The notes beneath the pieces were generated by a model. The model worked only from the letters and a program-made list of their open reading frames with translations. It was not told the origin of the DNA and ran no database searches. Positions 1 to 7,319 of a DNA stretch of 13,834 nt are shown one piece after another. Where the stretch lies: the NCBI GenBank assembly GCA_018623875.1, contig JAAZUZ010000031.1, positions 1 through 13,834 of the forward strand. Direction: 5' to 3'. This DNA comes from Synechococcus sp. HW_metabat.21. GTDB lineage: Bacteria > Cyanobacteriota > Cyanobacteriia > PCC-6307 > Cyanobiaceae. Position 1 is the first letter of the stretch. Each line of letters begins with the position of its first letter. The position numbers were made by a program, and so were the translations under genes.

Positions 1-165
1 AGCCTGTCGGGCGACCGCAGCGGTGTCTGGTTCAGGGCTGGAATCGACCACGATCGTCTCGCGCACGAGCCCGGCTGGCCCCTGCTGCAGGTCCGCCAGC
101 AATAGGGGTAACCGCTCGGCCTCCAGCCGCGCCGGAATGACCACCGCCAGGGGGGGGCGGCGCAT
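1..165 (-). CDS. Family-2 glycosyltransferase (TIGR04283-like), N-terminus only, cut by window edge
   Basis: Reading from an ATG at 165, the first 55 codons give MRRPPLAVVIPARLEAERLP followed by a helix-like LLADL segment and an IVVDSSPEPDTAAVARQ stretch. This matches the start of GT-A fold family-2 glycosyltransferases (VVIPxxNE, then the first acidic nucleotide-sugar motif), most like the TIGR04283 group usually found next to DUF2064 proteins. The rest lies outside the window, so catalytic residues and the acceptor cannot be judged. The gene lies in a different frame from the upstream DUF2064 gene, whose frame does not stop before the window edge, and an 8-base C run (150-157) falls just inside this gene. 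It may be a separate overlapping gene or the second half of a fusion separated by a one-base shift. Confidence 0.65.
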   Translation of the reverse strand, partial: MRRPPLAVVIPARLEAERLPLLLADLQQGPAGLVRETIVVDSSPEPDTAAVARQA

Positions 166-824
166 GGCGGTGGCAACTGGCAGCGCCACCAGTCCTTGAG
201 GTCCTGGCCTTCGTCGAGATCGTTTTGCTCCCGCAGCAGCTGCACCGGTAAGGCGCGTTGCGCCGCCGCCGCCAAGCTGGCTTGCAGCACTTGGCTGGTT
301 CCCCAGGGGATGCCACCCATGAGGTGGGCGCCGGCCCGTTGGAAGCCGGCGCGGTTCAGGCCCATCAACCAGTAGCCCCCATCGCAGGCGGGGCCGATCA
401 CCAGGGGTGCGCTGAGCAGGATCTCGGCGGCGGCCTCCAGGTCCTGGGTTTCCAGGGCAGGCAGGTCCGTGCCGATGACGAGCACCCGTTCAGCCCCCCC
501 CTGAAAAGCCCGCTTCAGTTGCCGTTGCATCCTGCAGCCCAAACTGCCGCCCCCCTGGGCGCGCAACTGCGCACCCGGTGCGAGGGGGTGCAGCTGCTGC
601 TGCCAGCGGCGTAAGCCGCGGGGGCCCAGTCCATCCACGGCGACCTCCAGGCTGTGCCCGTGCCGCTGGCTCCAGCTGCCTCCCACCTGCAGGCTGTGCT
701 GGGTGAGCCGGCGTTGCACCTGGGCCGCTCTCCAGCGACCGGTCTGGCGAGCCAGCCGGCTTTTGCAGCGGCCGGGGGCTGGCCAGCGGGCCATCACCAC
801 CAGCGTCAACGGGGCAGTGGCCAT
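1..824 (-). CDS. DUF2064 / TIGR04282-type glycosyltransferase-like protein (frame open to window edge)
   Basis: Starts at an ATG at 824, 7 nt after the stop of the HtrA-like gene, so probably the same operon. Hallmarks of the DUF2064 (TIGR04282) family are visible: MARWPAPGRCKSRLA near residue 11, GTDLPALETQDL near residue 117, and PACDGGYWLMGL near residue 145. The family resembles nucleotidyl/glycosyl transferases of the GT-A fold; it is often named after arsenosugar biosynthesis, but the activity here is unproven. Recognisable similarity ends near LREQNDLDEGQDLKDWW (about position 186). The same frame then continues without a stop to base 1 through sequence that makes sense only in the glycosyltransferase frame. 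This implies a long overlap, a missing base, or a programmed shift at the C8 tract. One extra C there would give a clean DUF2064-glycosyltransferase fusion. Confidence 0.75.
   Translation of the reverse strand, partial: MATAPLTLVVMARWPAPGRCKSRLARQTGRWRAAQVQRRLTQHSLQVGGSWSQRHGHSLEVAVDGLGPRGLRRWQQQLHPLAPGAQLRAQGGGSLGCRMQRQLKRAFQGGAERVLVIGTDLPALETQDLEAAAEILLSAPLVIGPACDGGYWLMGLNRAGFQRAGAHLMGGIPWGTSQVLQASLAAAAQRALPVQLLREQNDLDEGQDLKDWWRCQLPPPCAAPPWRWSFRRGWRPSGYPYCWRTCSRGQPGSCARRSWSIPALNQTPLRSPDR
150..157. repeat. Homopolymer of eight G (C on the coding strand) at the DUF2064/glycosyltransferase junction
   Basis: Eight consecutive G on the + strand, read as C8 by the two minus-strand genes. It lies 8 nt downstream of the glycosyltransferase ATG and inside the still-open DUF2064 frame. 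Adding one base to this tract fuses the two frames as ...PPPCAAPPLAVVIPARL. Such tracts are slippage-prone in replication, transcription and sequencing. Confidence 0.85.
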
Positions 825-831
825 GCCGTGC

Positions 832-1977
832 CTACTTCCCGCGCGGGAGCTCGGCGGGTTTGATCTGCAGGGTCAGGGTCCGCTCCTTCCGCTGGATCAC
901 GATCGCCAGGTTCTGGCCGACCCGGCCCTGGTCCACGGCGACCTGCACTTCGGAGGGGTTTTTCACGGGCTTGCCTCCCACCTCTTCGATCAGGTCACAG
1001 GAGCGAATGCCCCCCTTCGCGGCCGGGCTGCCTGGGATGACCTCCACGACGACGACCCCCTTGGTCTCCGGCAGGCGGCATTCGGCATCGGTCGCATTCA
1101 CCTCCCGGGCTAGTTGCGGGGTGAGGGCCTGCAGGCGCACTCCGATATAGGGATGGGAGGCTTGGCCCCGGTCCAGGATTTGGGCGGCAATCTGGCGGCC
1201 AAGGTTGATCGGGATGGCAAAGCTCAGGCCCGCCCCTGGGGCCTGGCGTATGGCGGTGTTGATCCCGATGACTTGCCCCCGGTCATTGATCAAGGGGCCG
1301 CCGCTGTTGCCGGGGTTCACGGCTGCATCGGTCTGGATGTAGGGGACCCGCTGCCCTTCGCCGAGGGCATTGGTGCGCTGCACCGCACTGATGATTCCCA
1401 GGGTGACAGTGTTGTCGAGGCCGAGGGGGTTGCCAATCGCGATCGCCCATTCGCCGGGTCGCACGCTCTTGGAGTTGCCCAGGGGGGCCACAGGCAGGTT
1501 GGCGGCCGCGACCTTCACCACGGCGACATCGGTGATCGGGTCGGAGCCCAGCACCTTGCCTTTGAAGTTGCGCCCATCGGGCAGGGTCACGCCGACTTCG
1601 TTGGTGCCTTCCACGACGTGGGCGTTGGTCAGGATCACCCCGTCGGAGCGGGTGATGAAGCCTGAGCCTTGCCCCTGCTGTTGCTGCACCGAGGGTCCGC
1701 TGCCAAAGAGGCCGCCCATCGGGTTGACCACGCGCCGGACCGTGTCGATGCGCACGACCGCTGGTCCCACCTTGTCAACGGCGTTGACCACAAAGCTTTT
1801 GCCCCCAGGCAGCGGAGCCGCAGAAGGGGCATCACTGACCTGGGCGGCATCACTTCCCTTGCCATCACTCCAGCCGGGTAGGCGCAGGCCGGTGCTGCTG
1901 CAGCCGCTCAATCCCAGCCCGAGCAGCAGGCAACCCAAGGCGAGCTGGGGGCGAACGCCATGCATCAATCGGGTCAT
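832..1977 (-). CDS. HtrA/DegP-type serine protease, predicted lipoprotein
   Basis: Trypsin-like protease with a C-terminal PDZ domain, expected to degrade or refold damaged proteins outside the cytoplasm. Numbered from the ATG at 1977, the triad is H120 (ILTNAHVVEG), D150 (DPITDVAVVKV) and S225 (NPGNSGGPL); the PDZ domain covers about 277-372. The N-terminus has a basic stretch, a hydrophobic core (LALGCLLLGLGL) and a lipobox LSGC with the acylated Cys at 26, so membrane anchoring is likely. The frame is open further up, with a GTG at 2025 and ATGs at 2016, 2013 and 1992. I chose 1977 because it gives the most normal signal peptide; there is no clear Shine-Dalgarno at any of them. A Gln-rich patch (QQQQGQ) precedes the catalytic His. 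It is divergent from dnaA and heads a probable operon with the two glycosyltransferase-like genes. Which Htr paralogue this is cannot be decided. Confidence 0.9.
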   Translation of the reverse strand: MTRLMHGVRPQLALGCLLLGLGLSGCSSTGLRLPGWSDGKGSDAAQVSDAPSAAPLPGGKSFVVNAVDKVGPAVVRIDTVRRVVNPMGGLFGSGPSVQQQQGQGSGFITRSDGVILTNAHVVEGTNEVGVTLPDGRNFKGKVLGSDPITDVAVVKVAAANLPVAPLGNSKSVRPGEWAIAIGNPLGLDNTVTLGIISAVQRTNALGEGQRVPYIQTDAAVNPGNSGGPLINDRGQVIGINTAIRQAPGAGLSFAIPINLGRQIAAQILDRGQASHPYIGVRLQALTPQLAREVNATDAECRLPETKGVVVVEVIPGSPAAKGGIRSCDLIEEVGGKPVKNPSEVQVAVDQGRVGQNLAIVIQRKERTLTLQIKPAELPRGK

Positions 1978-2070
1978 GCTGCGCGCGGGCATGGGGCAGG
2001 TGTTCAGGCGCATCATCGGAGACACTCGCCCTTCAGACCACCCCTATATTCATGAGCCCCAGAGGACGAC
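1978..2070 (+). promoter_or_regulatory. Divergent htrA-like / dnaA intergenic region with putative dnaA -10 box
   Basis: This short gap must carry the start signals for both divergent genes. TATATT at 2045-2050 is a good -10 candidate for dnaA, leaving a leader of roughly 14 nt; no convincing -35 hexamer lies at the usual distance. AGAGGA at 2061-2066 is a Shine-Dalgarno candidate for the dnaA GTG. No TTATCCACA-like DnaA boxes are seen, so there is no visible autoregulatory site or origin here. The exact size depends on which htrA-like start is real. Confidence 0.4.
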
Positions 2071-3477
2071 GTGACGGTGCAGCAGGGAGAAACGCTGTGG
2101 CGTCAGGTTCAAGAAGCACTCCAAGGGAACCTCTCCAAGCCCACCTTTGAGACCTGGATCCGCCCAGCGACCTGTGTCGCGCTCCAGGGCAACGAACTGC
2201 AGCTGCTCGCCCCCAACACCTTTGCCTGTGGCTGGCTGCGCAAGAACTACCTGAGCACCATCGCGGCTGTCGCCAGTGAGATTGCCGGTCGCTCGATCGC
2301 GGTCAGCGTGGAAGCCGGCGGCGAATCGGCCCAGGGCATCACGCTGAATGGTCAGCCCCCCACCACCGCCGGCGTGGATGCCGCCCCCGGTAGTCCCGCT
2401 CCCCAGCAACGCACCGCCACGGGTGAAGCCCCGCGCAAGTTGGCCCCGGGCCTGAACCCCCGCTACGTCTTCAACCGCTTCGTGGTGGGACCGAACAGCC
2501 GCATGGCCCATGCGGCGGCCCTCGCCGTTGCGGAATCCCCCGGCCGGGAATTCAATCCCCTCTTCATCTGTGGTGGCGTGGGTCTGGGCAAGACCCACCT
2601 GATGCAGGCCATCGGTCACTACCGCCTCGAGATTGACCCGGATGCTCGCGTCGCCTACGTCAGCACCGAGACCTTCACCAACGATCTGATCCAAGCCATC
2701 CGCAAGGACGGCATGCAGAAATTCCGGGACCGCTACCGGGCTGCTGATCTGATCCTGGTGGACGACATCCAGTTCATCGAAGGCAAGGAATACACCCAAG
2801 AGGAGTTCTTCCACACCTTCAACGCCCTGCATGAGGCCGGGCGCCAGATCGTCATTGCCAGCGATCGCCCCCCTAGCCAAATTCCCCGGTTGCAGGAGCG
2901 CTTGATTTCACGCTTCTCGATGGGCCTGATCGCCGACATACAGACCCCGGATCTGGAAACGCGGATGGCGATCCTGCACAAAAAGGCTGAGCACGAGCGG
3001 GTCAGCCTGCCCCGGGACTTGATCCAATACCTGGCGGGTCGCTTCACCTCCAATATCCGTGAACTGGAGGGTGCCCTGACTCGGGCCGTGGCCTTCGCCT
3101 CGATCACGGGCCTGCCGATGACCGTGGAATCGGTCGCACCGATGCTCGATCCCGCGGGCGTTGAAGTGGAGGTCACCCCGGAGCAAGTGCTCAGCAAGGT
3201 GGCCGAGGTTTTTGGTGTGGGTGTCGAGGAGATGAAGAGCGCCAGCCGCAAACGGGCCGTCAGTCAAGCCCGCCAGGTGGGCATGTATCTGATGCGCCAG
3301 GGCACCAATCTCTCCCTGCCCCGCATTGGCGATGCCTTTGGCGGCAAGGACCACTCCACGGTGATGTATGCCGTCGAGCAAACCGAGAAGAAGCTCGCGG
3401 CCGATCCCCAGCTGGGTCGCCAGGTCCAGCAGGTGCGCGATCTCCTTCAGATCGACTCCCGCCGCCGCACCCGTTAG
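2071..3477 (+). CDS. dnaA: Chromosomal replication initiator DnaA
   Basis: A 468-residue protein, normal length for DnaA. Domain I covers about 1-85 (LWRQVQEAL...FETWIRPA). A Pro/Ala/Thr-rich linker spans 86-125. The AAA+ core (about 130-360) has Walker A GGVGLGKT at 168-175, Walker B LILVDD at 227-232 and the arginine finger in LISRF (R281). Domain IV (about 370-468) has the DnaA-box binding signature ending in GGKDHSTVMYA (425-434). It binds DnaA boxes and opens the origin. The start is GTG at 2071, backed by AGAGGA 4-10 nt upstream; the ATG at 2052 is out of frame. The stop at 3475-3477 is only 3 nt from the stop of the convergent cbbX. Gene identity is certain; no origin is seen beside it, which is common for cyanobacteria. 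Confidence 0.98.
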   Translation: MTVQQGETLWRQVQEALQGNLSKPTFETWIRPATCVALQGNELQLLAPNTFACGWLRKNYLSTIAAVASEIAGRSIAVSVEAGGESAQGITLNGQPPTTAGVDAAPGSPAPQQRTATGEAPRKLAPGLNPRYVFNRFVVGPNSRMAHAAALAVAESPGREFNPLFICGGVGLGKTHLMQAIGHYRLEIDPDARVAYVSTETFTNDLIQAIRKDGMQKFRDRYRAADLILVDDIQFIEGKEYTQEEFFHTFNALHEAGRQIVIASDRPPSQIPRLQERLISRFSMGLIADIQTPDLETRMAILHKKAEHERVSLPRDLIQYLAGRFTSNIRELEGALTRAVAFASITGLPMTVESVAPMLDPAGVEVEVTPEQVLSKVAEVFGVGVEEMKSASRKRAVSQARQVGMYLMRQGTNLSLPRIGDAFGGKDHSTVMYAVEQTEKKLAADPQLGRQVQQVRDLLQIDSRRRTR

Positions 3478-3480
3478 GCG

Positions 3481-4413
3481 TTAACCGGTGATCGGCTCAC
3501 TGGGGTCGAGACCTTCGACTTCACCCGAGAAGACGCGGCTGGCGGTGATGTCATCCGCTTCGATCGTCATCAGATCCAGCTTGGTGAGCTGACTGCTGTT
3601 CATCACATTGAACAGGCGATTGGCTTGGCGCATCCGTGCGCGATCGATCGCGTTGCGGATGGAGCGGGCATTGGCAAAGAACGGCAGTTGCATGCGCCGA
3701 TCGATGTAATCCGCGAAGGCCGCCAGGGCCTCATCGCTGAAGCGGTAGTTCTCTTCCGCGAGGATCAATCGGGCAATCGCGAGCAGCTCACTGGCGCTGT
3801 AGTCCGGGAAATCAATGTGATTGGCGACCCGGGAGGACAGACCTGGATTGCTTTGGTAGAAGACATCCATCCGCTCCTTGTAGCCCGCAAAGATGACGAC
3901 GAGGTCATCGCGGTTGTTCTCCATCACTTGGAGCAGGATTTCGATCGCCTCCGCGCCGTAGTCCCGCTCGTTTTCTGGGCGATAGAGGTAGTAGGCCTCG
4001 TCGATGAACAGCACCCCGCCCATCGCCTTTTTGAGCATCTCCCGCGTTTTCGGTGCGGTGTGGCCGATGTATTGCCCCACCAGATCATCCCGGGTGGCGG
4101 TGACCACATGGCCTTTGCGCACATAGCCGAGCTTGTGCAGGATCTGCGACATTCGCTCGGCCACGGTCGTCTTGCCCGTGCCCGGCCGACCCGTGAAGGA
4201 CATGTGCAGGCTGGGGGCCGTCGTGGAGAGCCCCACCTGCTTGCGCGCTCGATCGACGACCAGCAGAGCCGCGATTTCCCGGATCCGCGTTTTCACGGGT
4301 TTGAGGCCGATCAGCTCCTGGTCGAGTTGATCGAGAACGTCCTGAACCTCGGCGCCTTCGTAGGCGGCCTGGAGATCAACCGGCGTGCTGTCGGGCTGCT
4401 CAGATGAGGCCAT
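3481..4413 (-). CDS. cbbX: CbbX, AAA+ Rubisco activase-type protein
   Basis: CbbX proteins form AAA+ hexamers that remove inhibitory sugar phosphates from Rubisco by pulling on the large-subunit C-terminus. From the ATG at 4413 the protein has 310 residues. It has Walker A GRPGTGKT (75-82), Walker B VLFIDEAYYL (134-143), a pore-loop YIG at 115-117, and a probable arginine finger R195 (GLSSRV). The frame could also start at TTG 4428, five codons earlier; ATG is preferred, and with it the gene overlaps acRAF by 14 nt, implying translational coupling. CbbX was characterised with red-type Rubisco. Alpha-cyanobacteria use form IA, so its exact client action here is inferred from context. It is the last gene of the minus-strand CO2 block, meeting dnaA tail to tail. 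Confidence 0.93.
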   Translation of the reverse strand: MASSEQPDSTPVDLQAAYEGAEVQDVLDQLDQELIGLKPVKTRIREIAALLVVDRARKQVGLSTTAPSLHMSFTGRPGTGKTTVAERMSQILHKLGYVRKGHVVTATRDDLVGQYIGHTAPKTREMLKKAMGGVLFIDEAYYLYRPENERDYGAEAIEILLQVMENNRDDLVVIFAGYKERMDVFYQSNPGLSSRVANHIDFPDYSASELLAIARLILAEENYRFSDEALAAFADYIDRRMQLPFFANARSIRNAIDRARMRQANRLFNVMNSSQLTKLDLMTIEADDITASRVFSGEVEGLDPSEPITG

Positions 4414-4654
4414 CGATGGCAGCGGCAAACGCGTGGTCAGCCTCGCCGATGTTGGCCCCCTCCTCTTCTGGCCGCAGGGTGATGTTCACGTATGTACGAC
4501 CAAAACTCAGGTCGGGGTAGCGACCTTCCTGTTCACAGAAGTCGTTGAGGCGATCCAGAAAAGCCCGATTGCCTGCGTAATCCTCGAATTCAATCCGGCA
4601 TTCCAGCCATTCGACGCGATCGGGCTTGGGCCGTGGGTTCCAACGTTGATCCAT
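4400..4654 (-). CDS. Pterin-4a-carbinolamine dehydratase-like Rubisco assembly factor (acRAF)
   Basis: An 84-residue protein with the fold signature of pterin-4a-carbinolamine dehydratases: an amphipathic helix (AGNRAFLDRLNDFCEQEG), then a strand (RTYVNITLRP) and a final helix (GEADHAFAAAIDGLI). The catalytic His cluster of true dehydratases (HHP type, after the first helix) reads GRYPD here, so enzymatic activity is unlikely. This fits the alpha-carboxysome Rubisco assembly factor acRAF, a family known to be encoded with cso genes and thought to aid Rubisco folding or assembly. It lies 9 nt after chpX with a weak AGGGT ribosome site, and overlaps the start of cbbX, so it pairs with another Rubisco helper. 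A plain catalytic dehydratase is the alternative, less likely because of the missing His residues. Confidence 0.85.
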   Translation of the reverse strand: MDQRWNPRPKPDRVEWLECRIEFEDYAGNRAFLDRLNDFCEQEGRYPDLSFGRTYVNITLRPEEEGANIGEADHAFAAAIDGLI

Positions 4655-4663
4655 GGCTTGACC

Positions 4664-5806
4664 CTACGCCGCGAGGCAGTCGGTCCTGCCGATCACCAGG
4701 CGACCTGCCCAGGAGGCGGCATAGGCCCGATTGGCCTCCTGTTCCTCCGGGTCAGTCGTGTCCAGGGCGTGGGGCATCGTGCCGCTGATGGCAGCGTTGG
4801 TGACGCAGAACATCGACTTCTGGAAGCTGCGGCAAATCTTTTCGCGCACATCCCCCTCGCCGCGGGTGCGTTCCCAATACCACTCGTGCAGGCGTTGCGG
4901 CAGATGCCGGTACATGTCCTGCATCAGCAGGCTGGGCGGAACGCCGGCACCCATCGTCGGCAGGGGATCGGCGTAGAGCGCGCCGTAGGTGAAGGTCGCC
5001 TGGTCCGGTGAGATCTGCTGGGCCTGGGCGTTGTAGCTGACGGTGCCCAGGAAGGGCATACCCCGCAGAAAGACCGCTTCGACGTAGGGGACGGCCACAT
5101 CCACCAAGAAGGTGAGCTTGGCTTCGGGCGGCAAGATCCAGAACTGTTGTCCGCCGATTGTCACGCCGTACTCGATCGGATTGGCGGCGGCCGCCACCAG
5201 TCCCTGTTTGATGAAGTCGACCACATCCGGGATCGAGCGCACGGTGCCGGCGCGCTCGGCCTTAGCCAGATCGATGAATAGATCGCTCATGACCCGCCAG
5301 AACTGCCCGAGGGCATGGGTCGTGGCGGCGTTGCGAATCAGTTCGCTCAGGAAATCGGGGAAGAGCGGATGCAGGATCGCCAGCAGCGGGTCGCGCCGGC
5401 GCTTGGCGGCGATGATCGCCTTGCAGTTCTCGTTGAAGGCCTCACTGTCGAAGTAGGCATCCATTCCGCCGGTGGCATGCCAGAGCATGCCTTTCATGCA
5501 GTACTCGGCGTACTCGAAGTTGATCCGGTCGTGGTTGAGGTGGCGCCAGATCTTCGCGGGGCTGAGGTCGCCGTCGAGGTACTTGAAGATCGGGAATGGA
5601 TTGAGGAACTGGTGTTCCCCTTGGTAGATCAGGTTCTTGCTGTAGGCGTCCAGGACTTCGCCATAGCTCTCGAGCACATCGACGACCTCGATCAGATGAT
5701 CGGGGGTATCGCTGAGGAGGGTTTCACCGCCAAGCAACTTGGCGATGATCTGCTCGGTGTCGAGGCCGGGGTTGCTGTGAACCAGCTCGGCAGGAATAAC
5801 AGGCAT
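4664..5806 (-). CDS. chpX: CO2 hydration protein ChpX (CupB type) of the NDH-1 CO2-uptake complex
   Basis: A 380-residue soluble protein with no membrane segment, matching the ChpX/ChpY (CupB/CupA) family. These proteins sit on the cytoplasmic side of a modified NDH-1 complex and carry out vectorial CO2-to-bicarbonate hydration powered by electron flow. Visible family features include NLIYQGEHQFLNPFPIFKYL (58-77), the strongly conserved GMLWHATGGMDAYFD (106-120, with H110 a candidate zinc ligand) and GQQFWILPPEAK. The start at 5806 has GGGAGTGAG about 8-15 nt upstream and lies 1 nt after the ndhD stop, so the genes are coupled. The partner ndhF/ndhD type and the alpha-cyanobacterial setting point to the constitutive, low-affinity CupB form rather than CupA; that subtype is inferred, not proven. 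Confidence 0.93.
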   Translation of the reverse strand: MPVIPAELVHSNPGLDTEQIIAKLLGGETLLSDTPDHLIEVVDVLESYGEVLDAYSKNLIYQGEHQFLNPFPIFKYLDGDLSPAKIWRHLNHDRINFEYAEYCMKGMLWHATGGMDAYFDSEAFNENCKAIIAAKRRRDPLLAILHPLFPDFLSELIRNAATTHALGQFWRVMSDLFIDLAKAERAGTVRSIPDVVDFIKQGLVAAAANPIEYGVTIGGQQFWILPPEAKLTFLVDVAVPYVEAVFLRGMPFLGTVSYNAQAQQISPDQATFTYGALYADPLPTMGAGVPPSLLMQDMYRHLPQRLHEWYWERTRGEGDVREKICRSFQKSMFCVTNAAISGTMPHALDTTDPEEQEANRAYAASWAGRLVIGRTDCLAA

Positions 5807-5807
5807 T

Positions 5808-7316
5808 TCAGCTCACTCCCATCGATTGCATGGCCAAGGCGGTGATCGAGGTCTCGCTCAGGTAACTGAGGCCAAACGGTAAGAGCCCAAGCGCCACAAT
5901 CGCTGCCGCCAGAGCGATGGCCGGATAGGTCTCCCTCGGTGCCACCGGCGCCAGTTGAACGTCCAGGCGGGCGTCCTTGATCGGATCGTCGCTGTTGGGG
6001 GTAATCGAGAGGCGGCCGAAGAAGGCGCGGTTCACGAGCAGCAGGAAGTAAACCGCCGTCAGACCCGAGCCGACCATTGAGAGCAGGGTGGCCACGGGGA
6101 AGGCGGCGATGCTTCCGCGGAAGACCAGGAATTCCGAGATGAAGCCCGCCATGCCCGGTAGGCCGGCGCTGGCCATCACCGCCAGGATCATCAGTGTTCC
6201 GGTCAGGGGAAGCCCCTTCTCTGGGCTCAACAGACCATGGAGAACCTTGAGGTCGCGGGTCCCGGTCTTGCGGTAGACGATGCCAACCAGCAGGAAGAGC
6301 AGGGCCGAGATCAGACCGTGCGCCACCATTTGAAAGACCGCCCCAAGCAGGCTGATCGGTGTGTTGGCCGCGGCGGCCAAAAGCACATAGCCCATGTGGC
6401 CAACCGAGCTGAAGGCCACCATCCGCTTCATGTCGGTCTGGGCGATGGCCGCTAGGGAGCCGTAGAGCACGGAGATGGCTGCCCAGATGGCGAGCCCTGG
6501 GGCGAGTTCAGCCCAAGCTTCTGGGAAGAGCTGCAGGCCAAAGCGCAACAGGCCATAGGTGCCCAGCTTCAGCAGCACACCCGCTAGCAGGACTGAGACC
6601 GGTGTGGCCGCCTGGGTATGGGCATCGGGCAGCCAGTTGTGCAGCGGCACCAGCGGGATCTTGATGCCAAACCCCAGCAGGATCGCCAGCAGCAGAACGA
6701 TTTGCCCGCCCATGGCCAGGCGATCGGAGAGCACCGGGGTGAGGCTGAAGTCGACGCTGCCGGTGAGTAAGGCCAAGCCCAGGAAGGCGCCCAGGATCAA
6801 CATCCCGGAGATGGCCGTGAAGATCAGGAACTTCGTGGCGGCATAGGCCTTGTTCGCTCCGCCCCAAACCGAGATAAGCAGCCAGAGCGGGATCAGCTCG
6901 AGCTCGTAGAAGAGGAAGAAGAGCAGCAGGTTGTCGGCGATGAAGGCGCCATTCACGGCACCGCTGATCAGCAGCAGCATCGCGAAGTAGATCCGGGGCC
7001 TTCGATCGATATCGCGGGTGATGATCGCCGAAACCAACGTCAGGGCGGCATTGATCAGCACCAACGGAAGGGAGAGGCCGTCGATCCCGAGGGAGTAATC
7101 CAGACCGATGCCCGGCAACCAGCTGTGGAATTCCTGCAGCTGCATCCCGGCAATGCTGGGATCGAATTGGACGGTGATCACCAGGCTGGCCACCAGCTGG
7201 ACCAGCAGGATGGCGATCGTGACTAAGCGCAGCCGCCCGAGGGGTTGCTCCCCAGGCCAAAGCAGCAGAACGGCGGTCCCCAGGAAGGGGATCAGAAGCA
7301 GAGAACTCAACAACAT
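5808..7316 (-). CDS. ndhD4: NAD(P)H-quinone oxidoreductase chain 4 (NdhD, CO2-uptake type, probably NdhD4)
   Basis: A 502-residue, strongly hydrophobic membrane protein of the antiporter-like NuoM/NdhD family, a proton-pumping subunit in the distal arm of thylakoid NDH-1. Typical motifs are the Glu-bearing helix FYELELIPLWLLISV (TM5 region), the channel segment GFGIKIPLVPLHNWLPDAHT with its conserved Lys and His, and a later KRMVAFSSVGHMGYVL. Roughly 14 hydrophobic segments are expected. The start ATG at 7316 has a strong GGGGAGG 7-13 nt upstream and lies 3 nt after the ndhF stop. Being between ndhF and chpX marks it as the NdhD3/NdhD4 group used for CO2 uptake rather than respiratory NdhD1/D2. 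The '4' suffix is an inference from context. Confidence 0.92.
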   Translation of the reverse strand: MLLSSLLLIPFLGTAVLLLWPGEQPLGRLRLVTIAILLVQLVASLVITVQFDPSIAGMQLQEFHSWLPGIGLDYSLGIDGLSLPLVLINAALTLVSAIITRDIDRRPRIYFAMLLLISGAVNGAFIADNLLLFFLFYELELIPLWLLISVWGGANKAYAATKFLIFTAISGMLILGAFLGLALLTGSVDFSLTPVLSDRLAMGGQIVLLLAILLGFGIKIPLVPLHNWLPDAHTQAATPVSVLLAGVLLKLGTYGLLRFGLQLFPEAWAELAPGLAIWAAISVLYGSLAAIAQTDMKRMVAFSSVGHMGYVLLAAAANTPISLLGAVFQMVAHGLISALLFLLVGIVYRKTGTRDLKVLHGLLSPEKGLPLTGTLMILAVMASAGLPGMAGFISEFLVFRGSIAAFPVATLLSMVGSGLTAVYFLLLVNRAFFGRLSITPNSDDPIKDARLDVQLAPVAPRETYPAIALAAAIVALGLLPFGLSYLSETSITALAMQSMGVS

Positions 7317-7319
7317 CGA

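Noticed and set aside
1978..2070. Origin of replication beside dnaA
   Set aside because: No DnaA-box cluster, AT-rich unwinding region or sizeable gap is present; cyanobacterial dnaA is often not next to the origin.
2050..2880. Minus-strand open frame (276 codons) opposite dnaA
   Set aside because: Mirror of the DnaA coding sequence without family motifs; high GC makes such frames common.
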